From Sinotaia quadrata (Eukaryota; Mollusca; Gastropoda; Architaenioglossa; Viviparidae), in contig CM054177.1 in NCBI GenBank assembly GCA_028829895.1, positions 82,318,663-82,382,662 on the forward strand: a stretch of DNA of 64,000 nt, given 5' to 3'. The notes beneath the pieces are model-generated. The model worked only from the letters and a program-made list of their open reading frames with translations, did no database searches and was not told the origin of the DNA. Each line of letters begins with the position of its first letter. The first letter of the stretch is position 1. The translations under genes and the position numbers were made by a program. Shown here in pieces: positions 10,780 through 21,760 of the stretch.

Positions 10780-12110
10780 AATGTAGCCTTGCTGTAAGAA
10801 ATACTTATTATAGAACATAAGTCACACCTTGGTATGATTTTGCCGTTACCGACCATTATTAGAGAACATACAAGCCACACTTTTGTGTGGCTTTGCCATT
10901 AGCAACTAAGCAAGTATTGCAAAGAGAAAATGCATGTAATACTTTTGTGTGGCCTTGCCATTAGCAAGTGTTATAAAGAGAAAGTATATGTTATACTTTG
11001 CGTGACCTTGCCATTAACAAGTGTTATAAAGAGAAAGTATATGTTATACTTTGCGTGACCTTGCCATTAACAAGTGTTATAAAGAGAAAGTGCATATTAT
11101 ACTTTTGTGTGGCCTTGCCTTTAGTACTAAGTGTTGTAAAAGAGAAAGTACTTGTTATACTTTTGTGTGGCCTTGCCATTACTAAGTGTTGTAAAAGAGA
11201 AAGTACATGTTATACTTTTGTGTGGCCTTGCCATTACTAAGTGTTGTAAAAGAGAAAGTACATATTATACTTTTGTGTGGCCTAGCCATTAGTAAGTGTT
11301 ATAAAAGAGAAAGTACATATTACACTTTTTTGTGGCCTTGCCAATAGTAAGTGTTATAAAAGAGAAAGGACATATTATATTTTTGTGTGGCCTTTTCACT
11401 AGCAAGTGTTATAAAAGGGAAAGTATTTGATATTTTTGTGTGGTCTTGCAATAAGTAAGTGTTATAAAGGAGAAATTACTTGTTATACTTTTGTGTGGCC
11501 TTGCCATTAGTACTAAGTGTTGTAAAAGAGAAAGTACATGTTATACTTTTGTGTGGCCTTGCCATTAGAGAAATGTTGTTACAGAAAAAGTTCAAGCCAC
11601 ACCACTGTGTGGCTTTTCCATTAGAGACGTATTACAGAGGAAATACAAGCCACATTGGGTGTGGCCTTGCCTTTAGTTACTGCTATTACAGAGAAAGCGC
11701 AAGTCACTAGAGAACTGTTATGACAGTGAAGGCGCATATTAGAGTTTTGTGTAACTCGGAAAAATCGACTCAAATCATAGAACATATAATTTAGTGTGAC
11801 CGTGCCTTCAACGACTGCAATCAATGGATAGATAGAAAAAAAAAACACGTTACACTTCTAGGTGTGAACTTGGTATTAGTACCTATAATCATCAGTGATT
11901 CATAGATGCATTTTAGTGGAGCTTTAATATTAGCGACAGTTATTAAGCAGAGAACACATTGCATTGATGTGTGGCATTGAATATATTTTTGGGGTGCGGA
12001 TCATGCTTTAGCGTACTCTTATCAACAGCAGCTTTAATTACGGGTGAAAAGAATAAGATACCAAAGCCACACTTTAGTGATTAGACGTTACAGACTTGTC
12101 ATTGTAGAGA
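10780..12110. repeat. Decaying minisatellite of about 56-58 bp
   Basis: The unit reads approximately AAGTGTTATAAAAGAGAAAG, then TACATRTTATACTTTTGTGT, then GGCCTTGCCATTAGT. Copies between about 10920 and 11570 are similar to one another. The flanking copies on both sides (10790-10920, 11570-12110) are progressively diverged, a typical centre-to-edge homogeneity gradient. At least 18 units can be traced. The open frames at 10998-11240 and 11480-11710 arise from the repeat and are not genes. Confidence 0.9.
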
Positions 12111-12119
12111 AAATTCGTT

Positions 12120-13150
12120 TTATTTCACATCAATAAGATCTCTAATTCCCAGTCAATAGCCGCGCTTTTGTACTTTAGGTTTGAAATGTAAACAATAGAG
12201 ACCGCAACCTCAACTGTATGCATAACGACTGCTTTGACTTGCAAACCGGAAGTTGCGTTTCGAAGTCGCCCATACCACTTCACACTTTCCTGTCTGAAAT
12301 ACTGCACCAATGTGGGATAAGTGCTGTTGTCGTCTTGTCCAATGCATGCACGGTGGGGTTAGGAATACGCCATGTCAACAGCCAGTTTCGTTGGAGCCAG
12401 CACATTTTTCTCGATATATACGGGTGAGCTGATTGTTTTATAATTATTACAAGCCACTTTTATTTTAATTTCATTTATCACTATTAGTAATTCGCGACAG
12501 ATGAGGATACTTAAAATAAACAATAAGCCAATTAATATATATATATATACTTGATATTTGATATTTATTCGATTTCTTTGCTAAAGCAGTAAACATAGTA
12601 AATTGTTTGACTGACATGTTTTACCCATATATGGATATAAAATGTAAAGGAATATTAAAAGATAAAATGAAGGTTACTTTCCCACCACCATTTGCTACAA
12701 CTCCTAGTAGACCCACCTTTAAAGAAACTTTGTTACCTGTGCACGCACGCAACACCACATATAATTTTATCTTTCTTATATATTACTTTATCTTTCTATC
12801 ACATCTCTGTTTCTCTCTAATACGGACATGAAGTCTTGGAACTTAAGCGTCATTTCCACTTTTACTTATCTTCAGGACTCTTAAACATTATGCACAGGTT
12901 CTTTTTCGACAGTAAAATGTTTCTATTCGTTCGCCATCTTTAATTGAAACTTACTCGAAAGATGATTGGCTCATTCTTCCCACTTCCTTGACCCGGAATA
13001 TTCGAATGTAGAAGAGTACTTAAAAAGTCACAGCGCAATTACTTAGAGAATGAAAACATGAAAACTTTTTATTGCACTTGAGGTCGTAGGCGCTAGAACA
13101 GGCGGCAAGGTGTACAGATAAGTCAAGAGGTTACGAAGTCTTAGCGTAAA
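12120..13150. other. Unique sequence, no gene assigned
   Basis: Less AT-rich than its surroundings between 12150 and 12430. It ends there in a donor-like ACGG|GTGAGC at about 12422, so a non-coding exon or promoter is possible but unsupported. The rest is unremarkable. Confidence 0.3.
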
Positions 13151-13162
13151 CTTCTCTTTATC

Positions 13163-13285
13163 CATCATCATCATCGTCGTCGTCGTCGTCAGCATCGCCG
13201 TTGTTGTTGTTATTGTTATCGTCCTTGGCGTCATCATCATTATCATCGTCGTCGTCGCACCACCACCACCATCACCATCATCATT

Positions 13286-13325
<40 letters not shown>
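13163..13325. repeat. Trinucleotide (CAT/CGT/CAC)n tract
   Basis: Mixed triplet repeat with interruptions. On the minus strand it reads as poly-Asp, poly-Met or poly-Val depending on frame. This explains the apparent ORFs over 13043-13497. Confidence 0.9.
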
Positions 13326-13724
13326 ACATTGAGTGTTTCAAGTTTTCTACATAAAATCCGTTTGTGAAAGCACATTTTAGAGAGGGTGTGTGCACTCTAG
13401 TTATCATTGCTGAAGAAAACATTGTTAGAAACAGTGAGTAGTGAGCTGCCATTTCGAATTGTGTTAAATTTTGATCACTGTGATAAGTCTCTTCCAAATA
13501 TCGTCAATGTTTGTAGTTGCCGGGGTCATGTGCTCCGTTGTTGTCTATGTCATGTTCTGATTCGGTGGTGGTGGTGGGTTATTGCGTGTTTGACGATGGT
13601 GGTAAACGATTTTTCAATCAGTGTGACATCACGTGTTATTTTTTATTAAAAATTGTATATTTTTCTCTCGAAACAGTAAGTGCAAAATTTTAAAATTTAC
13701 ACGATTAACTACTTTATTTGTTTG
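13326..13724. other. No gene seen
   Basis: Unique sequence between two simple repeats, with a short GGTGGTGGTGG run at about 13564. Confidence 0.4.
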
Positions 13725-14022
13725 TTTTCCTTTTCTGTTTGTTTTCCTTTTCTGTTTGTATTCCTTTTCTGTTTGTTTTCCTTTTCTGTTTGTATTCCTT
13801 TTCTGTTTGTATTCCTTTTCTGTTTGTTTTCCTTTTCTGTTTGTTTTCCTTTTCTGTTTGTATTCCTTTTCTGTTTGTATTCCTTTTCTGTTTGTTTTCC
13901 TTTTCTGTTTGTTTTCCTTTTCTGTTTGTATTCCTTTTCTGTTTGTTTTCCTTTTCTGTTTGTATTCCTTTTCTGTTTGTATTCCTTTTCTGTTTGTTTT
14001 CCTTTTCTGTTTGTTTTTGTGC
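13725..14022. repeat. 17-bp minisatellite with 170-bp higher-order period
   Basis: About 17 copies of TTCCTTTTCTGTTTGTT/A. Almost all variation is the A/T at the last position, and its order repeats every ten units: 13741-13800 is identical to 13911-13970, and the identity continues to the end of the array. The open frames on both strands here (13633-14116) come from the repeat. Confidence 0.95.
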
Positions 14023-14132
14023 TTGTAGTTTTGTTGTAAGGTTGATAATATAATTTAAAAAATTGCATTAAAAAATCTATACACCTGGCATCCACAAGAA
14101 TAAGTGATACATACATAAGGAGATAATTAAAC

Positions 14133-14355
14133 TAGAGAACTGAATAAGGGAGTGCATAAGGTCGTTGCTAGAGAAGTGAATAAGAGAGTGCGGAAGGTCG
14201 TTACTAGAGAAGTGAATAAGAGAGTGCGGAAGGTCATTACTAGAGAAGTGAATAAGAGAGTGCGGAAGGTCGTTGCTAGAAAAGTTAATATCAGTGCGGA
14301 ACGTCGTTGCTAGAAAAGTTAATATCAGTGCGAAAGGTCGTTGCTAGAGAACTGA
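14133..14355. repeat. 36-bp minisatellite
   Basis: About six copies of a unit containing AGAAGTGAATAAGAGAGTGC and GGAAGGTCGTTGCTAG; the last two copies carry deletions. Confidence 0.9.
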
Positions 14356-15340
14356 ATACAGTTTAAACTTCTACTGGCATTTTTTATTATTTAGGCAAAA
14401 TGGGGTAATGGCCGGTGGGTGGAGTGGAGGGGGGGAAGGTTTAAACGTATAGTGATGCTGTCAGGAGTAAAAGAAACCCCACCAAACTTCATCGAGACGT
14501 CAGTATATTGTCTGCCCTTTGTCACCAATTTTCACACATCAATAAACCTAATTTTTTTACCCTCCTCATAACTCATGTAATTGTGAAATAGTTTGAAGTT
14601 TTACCATAAAGGCGATTAAAAAAAAAAGGAGAGAAAAAAAATCATATTAACAGTGTCTCTTTGTTACACCGGTTCACTATTTCCAGTTGTTTGGCACAAA
14701 TAGACATACTCTCGTACTGACGTCACTGACCGCTCTAAACTCGTGCTATCGATCCGATATGACCATCTGTAATCAACAAGAACTGTTAGAGATTGAACAA
14801 AGAGGTTTCAGTGTTTAATTAAGATGTAACAACAGAAATCAAATTATTAAGCAGGCAGAGAGAAACTAGGAAAATTACGTGACTTCAGCGAATGCAAATC
14901 AAACTAATATGAGTGGTAGTTGACCTACATCCTCACTACTAATCCTACTATGACAGCAGAGACACGCCAGCCCTATTTATGTGACTGTGGCGAGTGCCAA
15001 CCTATTCTGAGAAGTGACGGCTCACGTCTTCACTGAAATTTGTTATGCACCGGGAGAGAACCCTTTTGAGACTGCAGTAATACGAACCTTCTACTCTGAG
15101 TGGTAACCGAGTTCAACGTCATTACTGAAAAATCACGATAAGAAGGTAGGGAAGACGCCTGCACGATCACCTGACTGTAGCAAATACGAAACTTCTACTT
15201 TGTTGTGACTGAGTCACAACAGAGATTCATGTCAAGGCGTGGAGAAATCTGGTATACATGTATGAATAACTGCAACAGAAACTTCTAAAGTGTAGAGAGT
15301 GACTGAAAGAAACGTAATTAGCACAAATTGTATGGTATAC
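14356..15340. other. No gene seen
   Basis: Unique sequence with a G-rich run near 14420-14440 and A-runs near 14620-14640. No coding similarity is recognised. Confidence 0.35.
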
Positions 15341-16360
15341 TGTTAGCCCAATGTACTGCTTTTTCATTTGTCCAGCGTTGGGCCAACCACATATCCACCA
15401 TTAATCTAAAAAGTACTTACCAGCGTTGGCCCAACTCATTGTTTCAATGTACGCACTTTAACCAATCTTTTTGCAACTGTTCGCAAACTTATTCTAGTAT
15501 TCCCCATTTTTACCTGACCTTCCTTTATCGTTTTCCCTAGTCGCCCCAACTTAAATTACATTAAACATATATGCATTTCTGTCAAATCTTCACTTTCATC
15601 ATTAATGAATACAGGAGATTAAACCATTGTTATGAATAAAGTAAGAAATGGAAATAGACTTTTTAATACTGTACATTTTTGCGGTACTTTTCAGAACATA
15701 TACTTTAAACAATGAAACAAAGATATGTACAAGCAAAAGACAAGCACAACTCACAATAAGAAATAAATTATAATTATGTATCCTTTAATGTTTTCAAATA
15801 ATTCATCATTTTTTAACTTGCTGTTTCCAAATAATTTATTTCATGTATCTGAATAGCTTAGTGTGAATTATTTCTTAGAAAAACTGGACTGTGCATTGCT
15901 GTCAGTCTTTGAAATGCCCCATATTCAACTGCAAAAACCAGTACTGTCACTTACTCAGATTAAAATTGGTGGTAGAGTTGTTCTAAAAAAAAAAAAGCAT
16001 GACCTCATCTTGGAGTGGAGGATTGTATATATATATATTTTCTATATTCATATATATATATTATAAAATGTAAACTTTAAAAAATTTATTCACTTTTGAG
16101 ATGATGCACAGAGAAAATAAAATGAGAAATCAAATATTCCTATAAAAATTAAAACACATTTGCTAACGTTAGTCATCAGGTAAGTACCAATTTTGAACTT
16201 CGTATCTCAATTGAAACTTATATATGCTCAAAGTCAAGCGTTGGCCTGGGGTTGGTCCAATATCACTGTGCTAACACCAACATTTATCATCGAAAAGCAA
16301 GCATTTCCCAAAGTTGGCCCAACCAAGCGTGCTAGCTGGGAAACACATGCACAAGGAGAG
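15340..16360. mobile_element. Scattered copies of a TTGGCCCAAC palindrome, possible MITE debris
   Basis: The motif CCAGCGTTGGGCCAAC occurs at 15372-15387 and in the variant CCAGCGTTGGCCCAAC at 15420-15435. Related forms occur at about 16236-16258 (AAGCGTTGGCCTGGGGTTGG) and 16307-16323 (CCCAAAGTTGGCCCAACC), the latter followed by GTGCTAGCTGGG. Palindromic GTTGGCCCAAC clusters of this sort are a feature of non-autonomous repeats in aquatic invertebrates. The intervening 15540-16200 is ordinary AT-rich DNA. No boundaries or target duplication were found. Confidence 0.35.
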
Positions 16361-16390
16361 AACCACCACTACCGCTGCCATCACCATCTG

Positions 16391-16392
<2 letters not shown>

Positions 16393-16447
<55 letters not shown>

Positions 16448-16496
16448 ACAAACAAACAAACAAACACACACACACACATACACACACACACGCATA
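16393..16496. repeat. (CA)n microsatellite with CAAA variants
   Basis: About 24 CA dinucleotides, then CAAA repeats and further CA/CATA. Confidence 0.95.
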
Positions 16497-16616
16497 CAAT
16501 ATGGGCATAATTTAATAAGTTTCTCCTAAAGTGTAAACAATGTGAAAATAATTTAAAGTTACTTATAAAACTCTTACAGCTCTCTAGAAAAGTACAAAAA
16601 CGGCAAATACTGATGC

Positions 16617-16900
16617 TTCTACTACTACTATAATATTGCTATTACTTCTACTACTACTATACTATTACTTCTAGTACTATTGCTATTACTTCTACTACTA
16701 CTATACTATTACTACTAGTAGTACTATTGCTATTACTTCTACTACTACTATACTATTACTACTAGTAGTACTATTGCTATTACTTCTACTACTACTATAC
16801 TATTACTACTAGTAGTACTATTGCTATTATTTCTACTGCCACTATACTATTGCTATTACTTCTACTACTATTAATACTAATGCTTCTATCCCACAACTAA
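16617..16900. repeat. 47-bp repeat built from ACT/ATT triplets
   Basis: Four to five copies of a roughly 47-bp unit containing ACTACTAGTAGTACTATTGC, embedded in (CTA)n-like sequence. Confidence 0.9.
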
Positions 16901-16902
16901 TA

Positions 16903-17294
16903 CTATTGCTGCCTTAACTTACAGCATATATTTAATTTATCTGTTTGATCATTCAACTTTTAGTCCTGCCTTAATTTGCAGCATATATTTAACTTATCTT
17001 ATTGGTTATTCTAAACTTTAATCCTGCCTTAACATACAGAATGTATTTAATTTATCTGTTTAGTCATTCACACTTGTAACCCTGCCTTAACTTACAGCAT
17101 ATATTTATTTAACTTATTGGTCATTGAAACTTTTAACCTGGCCTTAACTTACAGCATATACTTAATTTATCTGTTTGGTCATTCAAACTTTTAACCCTGC
17201 ATTCACTTGCAGCATATATTTATTTATATTATTGGCCATTCAAGACTTTTAACCTTGCCTTAACTTGCAGTATATATTTAACTTATTGGTCATT
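16903..17294. repeat. Minisatellite of about 58-60 bp, left part
   Basis: About six diverged copies of CCTTAACTTACAGCATATAT, then TTAATTTATCTGTTTGGTCA, then TTCAAACTTTTAACCCTG. The array stops abruptly at GGTCATT (17288-17294) and resumes at 18810. Confidence 0.9.
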
Positions 17295-17571
17295 GTTAGA
17301 AGGCTCTAGGCAAATCATGCCTGTTTTAATTAAAGATTTTTATTAATTAATGTTTACATTTTGTTCTATGCTGTACCATTAGCCATCCTTGCAAAATTGT
17401 GGTGCAATACTTATTTGTCGAGTACTAAGGGTCTAGGTACTCGACCGTCATGCATGAACAGGATAGTGGAAAGTAGCTTGCTGACCGGATGCTCAATGTC
17501 CATATATGGAGATATGTTTTCCTGCAGATGACATAGGTTGAATATGTAAAAAGCGTGGGCGTTTGTAACTT

Positions 17572-17579
17572 TATAAATA
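17572..17579 (+). promoter_or_regulatory. TATA-box-like TATAAATA
   Basis: A canonical TATA motif in locally GC-richer DNA inside the insertion. A start site would be expected about 30 bp downstream, near 17603-17610, followed by a donor-like site at 17690. Function is inferred only from sequence. Confidence 0.3.
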
Positions 17580-18145
17580 AGACTGAAAAGCACGCTGCTA
17601 AGTTATCCCCATGAAACGGTACCTATAAACACCGCGGGTAGAACAGATTTGTGAATGAAAGACTCTTGCTCGCAGCTGGATCAGAAAAGGTAAAACATAT
17701 CGAATTCTCAAGTTATTATACATGTGTTGTATTAAGAATATTGTAATGATAGTTATGTATTCTTTTATTGACTTTTGTTTGGAAAATCACCGCCATTTCT
17801 TTTACGACATTCAGTGGCAGTCGAAATATGTAATGTTAAACTAAAATATGTGCTGGTGTTTATTATAGCCTTTGATTTGTTGTAACGGATATTGGATGTA
17901 GCGGAATGCTCATTTCAATCTCCCCTATTGTAAAATTCATTTATAATTATTATAACTCCCATAAGCGTACACTGGGACATTTTATTCCCTGTTTGAATTG
18001 TTGATTGTGAATTAACGATCGAGGTCGAACTGTGAGAGCCACTTATTTCTGTTGCCACTCGCAAGATAATTATGATAATCATGTTATCCACCAACGCTGA
18101 TGGAATTGTGTATTCTATTTCAGCGGGCTTTTGGTTTTGGCTTAA

Positions 18146-18481
18146 CTCCTGGCTTTGTGCTTGAGTTATTGCTTGGCCTTGTTACTCTACCTCCATGCAT
18201 GCGTATCGCATTGGTTGGAGCCTGAGCTGAAGACAGTGAGACAAGTTAAGACGGGTCCTACGACAATAGCTGAGTGTCGATTGTGGACTGTTCGTGTGTG
18301 TGACAAAGTTGGGTGTACTTCATCGATTACAGAAAATACAGCTAAGTGGCTAGACTCAAGCCAACTGACCTTTGAACCTTGTTTACGATTTGACTCTATT
18401 CATATAGGCAGATTAGGCGGTCTCGGAAGACCCATATGTATAACATTTTGCTTCATACTGTATATTATATTGTTGTAGATT
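18146..18481 (+). other. Open frame without ATG inside the insertion
   Basis: About 111 codons are open from CTC at 18146 to a TAG at 18477-18479, but there is no methionine in frame. The apparent start is TTG, and the frame is closed by TAA at 18143-18145, so it does not join an upstream ATG across the possible intron (17690-18123). It begins and ends with hydrophobic stretches and contains several Cys. It is probably not translated; it could be a relic. Confidence 0.2.
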
Positions 18482-18791
18482 ATTAAATTTATTTCTAGTT
18501 ATTTTAGCAAAAATATTGACTCGATTTCCGTACGACCGCGGGCTGGTTGGGGGCGGAGCCGAATGTGGAATGAAAGATAATCTATGTTGTAATCAGTCAA
18601 GTTAAAAATAACTATTCCAACCTATTGACCTATTGTACACGAATTTACCGTCGTTACATTGACTGCCGGACCTCAAGGGCAGCGTAATTGTAAAGGCTGA
18701 AGGGTGAATGAGGCAACCAGTCTGTCGTCAGTGTATGTGTATATTTTAAAATTAATAACTTTAAAACCTGATAATGATACAGGGTTGTCAA

Positions 18792-18797
18792 AATAAA
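18792..18797 (+). terminator. AATAAA close to the right end of the insertion
   Basis: The hexamer lies 12 bp before the restored minisatellite sequence, as expected if the right end of the inserted DNA corresponds to an RNA 3' end. Confidence 0.35.
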
Positions 18798-18809
18798 CTG
18801 GTATGTAAG

Positions 18810-18850
18810 GGTCATTTAAACTTTTAGCCCTGCTTTAACTTGTAACACAT
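18810..18850. repeat. Minisatellite of about 58-60 bp, right remnant
   Basis: One partial unit in register with the array that ends at 17294 (GGTCATTTAAACTTTTAGCC, then a TTAACTTG.AACA-like end). Confidence 0.8.
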
Positions 18851-18978
18851 TGCACTTTCTAAGCAAGTTTTATTGGCTACTTCGCTTGGACATTTCGTGT
18901 GACTGGCCTAGACTTTTGTCTGGCACTTTTGACATCAAACACCAGAAGCATCAGTTGTGCACATCCATTGTCTTACCA

Positions 18979-19110
18979 CCCACACAGTGGCACACATACT
19001 TTCCAGATCATAATATACTTTTTCATCATGTTTTCCTCAGTCTACCCACACAGTGGCACACATACTTGCCAGATCATAATATACTTTTTCATCATCTTTT
19101 CCTCAGTCCA
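18979..19110. repeat. 66-bp tandem duplication
   Basis: Two copies beginning CCCACACAGTGGCACACATA (18979 and 19045) and ending in TTTTCCTCAGTC; they differ at only a few sites. Confidence 0.9.
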
Positions 19111-20205
19111 CCCACTCTCTTGCATCGCTAATCTTAATTCCTCTTTATTCGTTCTGTTTTGTTTGGGCATCTATTCTCAAAGTGAAGACTAATAAAATTA
19201 TGAATTCAGCACATTGAAATTAACAAAACTTGCAAAATATTAATATTACATTGTACAGTTTTAATATTTCGGGTTAGATGCTTTCCCGTTGTGGATACAG
19301 TAATACAATATTTTATCATTAAATCTGTATTGACGTTGTGGTAAACTCCAAATGAAAATTGAAATTGAAGTTTACTCTTATTTATTATCAGTAGCGTATG
19401 GATATGATCATGCTTGTAGAATCGTTTATTAGACTTAAAATGGTGGTTACCCGTAAATGTTTACTGATCATTTTGTTCCCTATGTTTGGAAAAAGTAAAA
19501 TTCCATTTTTAAAATTAACAATATTGATTTGATATAGATATAAAAGAAGGAAAATTCCAAAAAAGTAACATAAACAAAGTTGATTACATTTTATACAGTT
19601 TTTCCCCCAGCTCAATGATGGTTGCCAAACTGGTTGAGATAACTCACTAAGGTCCGATAACTGAGTTTGATGTAAATGCAATTTCCCCGCAGTGCTCTTC
19701 AATACCCAAACCTCTGTGGGGCAAAATGCCGCAGGCTAAAAATAACTGGAATTGATTTCAGCACAGATTTTTTTTCTTTCTATAAAAAAATATAATACAC
19801 GTAAAATATTTCATTGGTCTGATCTGACTATTACATATTCTCTTCAATAAAACGTAGCTTTTAAATAAATTATACTAGTGTTATTGCTATTTTCAAAAGA
19901 AGCAATTTATAAGCTAAAGATTGAAGAAAAGAATTAGCAAGCCACTCAGCTGAATTTTCTTTCTTAATGATTAAGCCAAGACAGTACTGTTAAAACCAAA
20001 TCTATTCGACACATCCACGTGCATTCTGTACTCTTGCAAACACACACACATTTTCAGTCAAGTATTGTCATATTCAAATCCTTCTGCAACCACAGATTCA
20101 CTCGTATATTTCAGCGCAGTACTGACAAAACCAAATCATATGTAACATACACGCTACTATATACTACGCAGAAATCAGTCCTCTTGCAAAACACAACACA
20201 CGCAG
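19111..20205. other. No gene seen
   Basis: Unique AT-rich sequence. The minus-strand open frame at 19388-19702 has no recognisable similarity or splice context. Confidence 0.35.
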
Positions 20206-20210
20206 CCATA

Positions 20211-20242
<32 letters not shown>
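20206..20242. repeat. (CA)n microsatellite
   Basis: About 15 CA units. Confidence 0.95.
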
Positions 20243-20244
<2 letters not shown>

Positions 20245-20734
20245 CAACCAAACAAACTACGGTAAGAGTTGGTTTTGACAATAATACGCTAAATATACTA
20301 ACAAACACACACTGCTACATTTTGTTTAGCCAGTAGTGAGGAATAAAGTCAAGGAAACAATGGTTGCAAACTCTTTAATTATTTTTTTAAATCTCTAATG
20401 ACTCTTCGGAAACGTTGAAATGATGCGATAGGATTTGGTTGTCAAGGAATAATCATAATCCTTCGCGTCACAATAGGATTTAAATTTCGAATTGACGTGC
20501 GATTACTTAGAATTTGTAGTTTTAAATAAAGAGGAAGATTTATTACTTAGGCTTTATGTGAAATTCTTAAAACCCAGATTAACAAAAAAATCCGCCAAAA
20601 GAAAATAAAACCAAGATAACAATAAACAAACAACTGCTTCCTACATTTTTTTAAAAAAAAGTAGTGTGTCACTGAACGCCGGCAGACGACATCCGTAAGT
20701 CAGAGCTACTCACGTGAAGCTATAGTGACCCAAA

Positions 20735-20905
20735 GACGGTCAGTTCACGTTTGATTTTGACCGAAATTATTGTCCGGGATCGATATCGTGCCTTAGCCAA
20801 GCACAGGTAACCAGAGTAGTGCTACACTCGAGAGGTCCGTCACCCGGAAATGGCAGTCGATTTACGTTTGATTCTAGGCCGAGCACGGGTAACAAGAGCA
20901 GGAAG
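20735..20905. repeat. Ancient imperfect tandem duplication of about 107 bp
   Basis: Two diverged copies: TTCACGTTTGATTTTGACCG and GCCAAGCACAGGTAACCAGA in the first correspond to ATTTACGTTTGATTCTAGGC and GCCGAGCACGGGTAACAAGA in the second. It lies in a GC-richer, CpG-containing block (about 20680-21080). Confidence 0.6.
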
Positions 20906-20990
20906 CTATTGGGGAGTGAAGGGGTGGTGGTGGTAGTGGTGGTGGTGGGGTGGCATAAACTCCCGATGTGTGCATGCTGCCTCCTACCTG

Positions 20991-21022
20991 AAGCGCCATA
21001 GAGCGAACAGCAGATGGCGCTT
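20991..21022. other. 9-bp perfect stem hairpin
   Basis: AAGCGCCAT (20991-20999) is the exact reverse complement of ATGGCGCTT (21014-21022), with a 14-nt loop. It is not associated with any recognised gene, and its role is unknown. Confidence 0.5.
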
Positions 21023-21099
21023 TTGAGCTTTTAGCGTCTCAAGCTGCTCTGAGGACCATTTACTTCTAATGCCGGCCGAGGACAAAAAAGGCCGGACAA

Positions 21100-21720
21100 G
21101 AGAGAATTTTAACTATGTGATCTAAAAGCTCTGTAAGGAATACATTATCTGTGTGTGTGTGTGTGTGTGTGTGTTGTGCGCATGTGAGCTTACTTCAGTG
21201 AGTGTTGCGTTTGGCTGCAGACTGTCATTAACTGACGAGCTGATACAAAGGCCGACATGAAATAAATGCCATGCGAAGGCGACCACAAATAGAAGTCGCA
21301 TAAATATAATATTTGTTTTTGTTTTCTATATGAAATCCATTGGTTCTTTCTTTATTAAAAGAAAAGAAAATACACATTATTTCATTAGCACTTGACATTA
21401 ATTACATACCGACTTTAAATACAATTAGTTCACTCACACACGCACGCACAAGCACACGCGCACTCGCACACACATCACCAAACTTGCGTGCAACAGCCAG
21501 GTTTGGAATGTTCCCATCTGTTGAATTCCCGAGAGAGAGAGAGAGTATATATTTTTTATACATTTTTTTTTTTTGCAGAGAATTACTGACTCGAGCAGAT
21601 GTCAGAAACATCGTGTCTCTATGGCTCTCTCCTAAAGCTCGGCCTGGTTCCTTGCTCTGTGTACAGCATAAAGTGATGTGCTGAGCATTAGGCAGTGTGT
21701 TTCCAGTGGGTCGGAGCGAG
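21100..21720. other. No gene; short GT, CA and GA runs
   Basis: Includes a (GT)n tract at about 21152-21174, CA-rich sequence at 21432-21475, a GA tract at 21531-21546 and a T-run at about 21565-21576. Nothing coding is recognised. Confidence 0.5.
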
Positions 21721-21760
21721 TATAAGAGAGAGAGAGAGACTGGCTCAGCAGTCTGCCGGT
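21721..21760 (+). promoter_or_regulatory. TATA plus initiator-like arrangement
   Basis: TATAAGAG at 21721-21728 is followed 26 bp later by an initiator-like CTCAGCA (A at 21747), and then by a donor-like CCG|GTGAGA at 21758/21759. The spacing fits a core promoter. It could belong to the downstream + strand gene (start codon at 53983), but a first exon of about 12 nt would be unusual and there is no independent support. Confidence 0.2.

Larger units (their letters stand above)
17295..18809. mobile_element. 1515-bp insertion inside the minisatellite, 7-bp target duplication
   Basis: The preceding array ends in GGTCATT (17288-17294). The next array unit resumes with GGTCATT (18810-18816) and continues in register as TTAAACTTTTAGCCCTGC. 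The intervening non-repetitive sequence is therefore an insertion flanked by a 6-7-bp target duplication. It contains TATAAATA at 17572-17579, a donor-like AAAAG|GTAAAA (17689/17690), an acceptor-like TTCTATTTCAG ending at 18123, an open frame to 18478, and AATAAA at 18792-18797, which is 12 bp before its right end. It has no clear terminal inverted repeat. No transposase, RT or gag motif is recognised, so the class is unknown (solo LTR, retrocopy or non-autonomous element). Confidence 0.6.

Noticed and set aside
13043..13497. Minus-strand ORF with poly-Asp
   Set aside because: It is the translation of a CAT/CGT triplet microsatellite and has no other coding features.
13633..14116. Overlapping open frames of 110-135 codons on both strands
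   Set aside because: They are produced by the 17-bp repeat, which reads open in several frames at once.
18155..18478. 107-codon ORF as a secreted Cys-containing protein
   Set aside because: The start is TTG, no ATG exists in frame, and the possible upstream exon runs into a stop in the same frame at 18143-18145.
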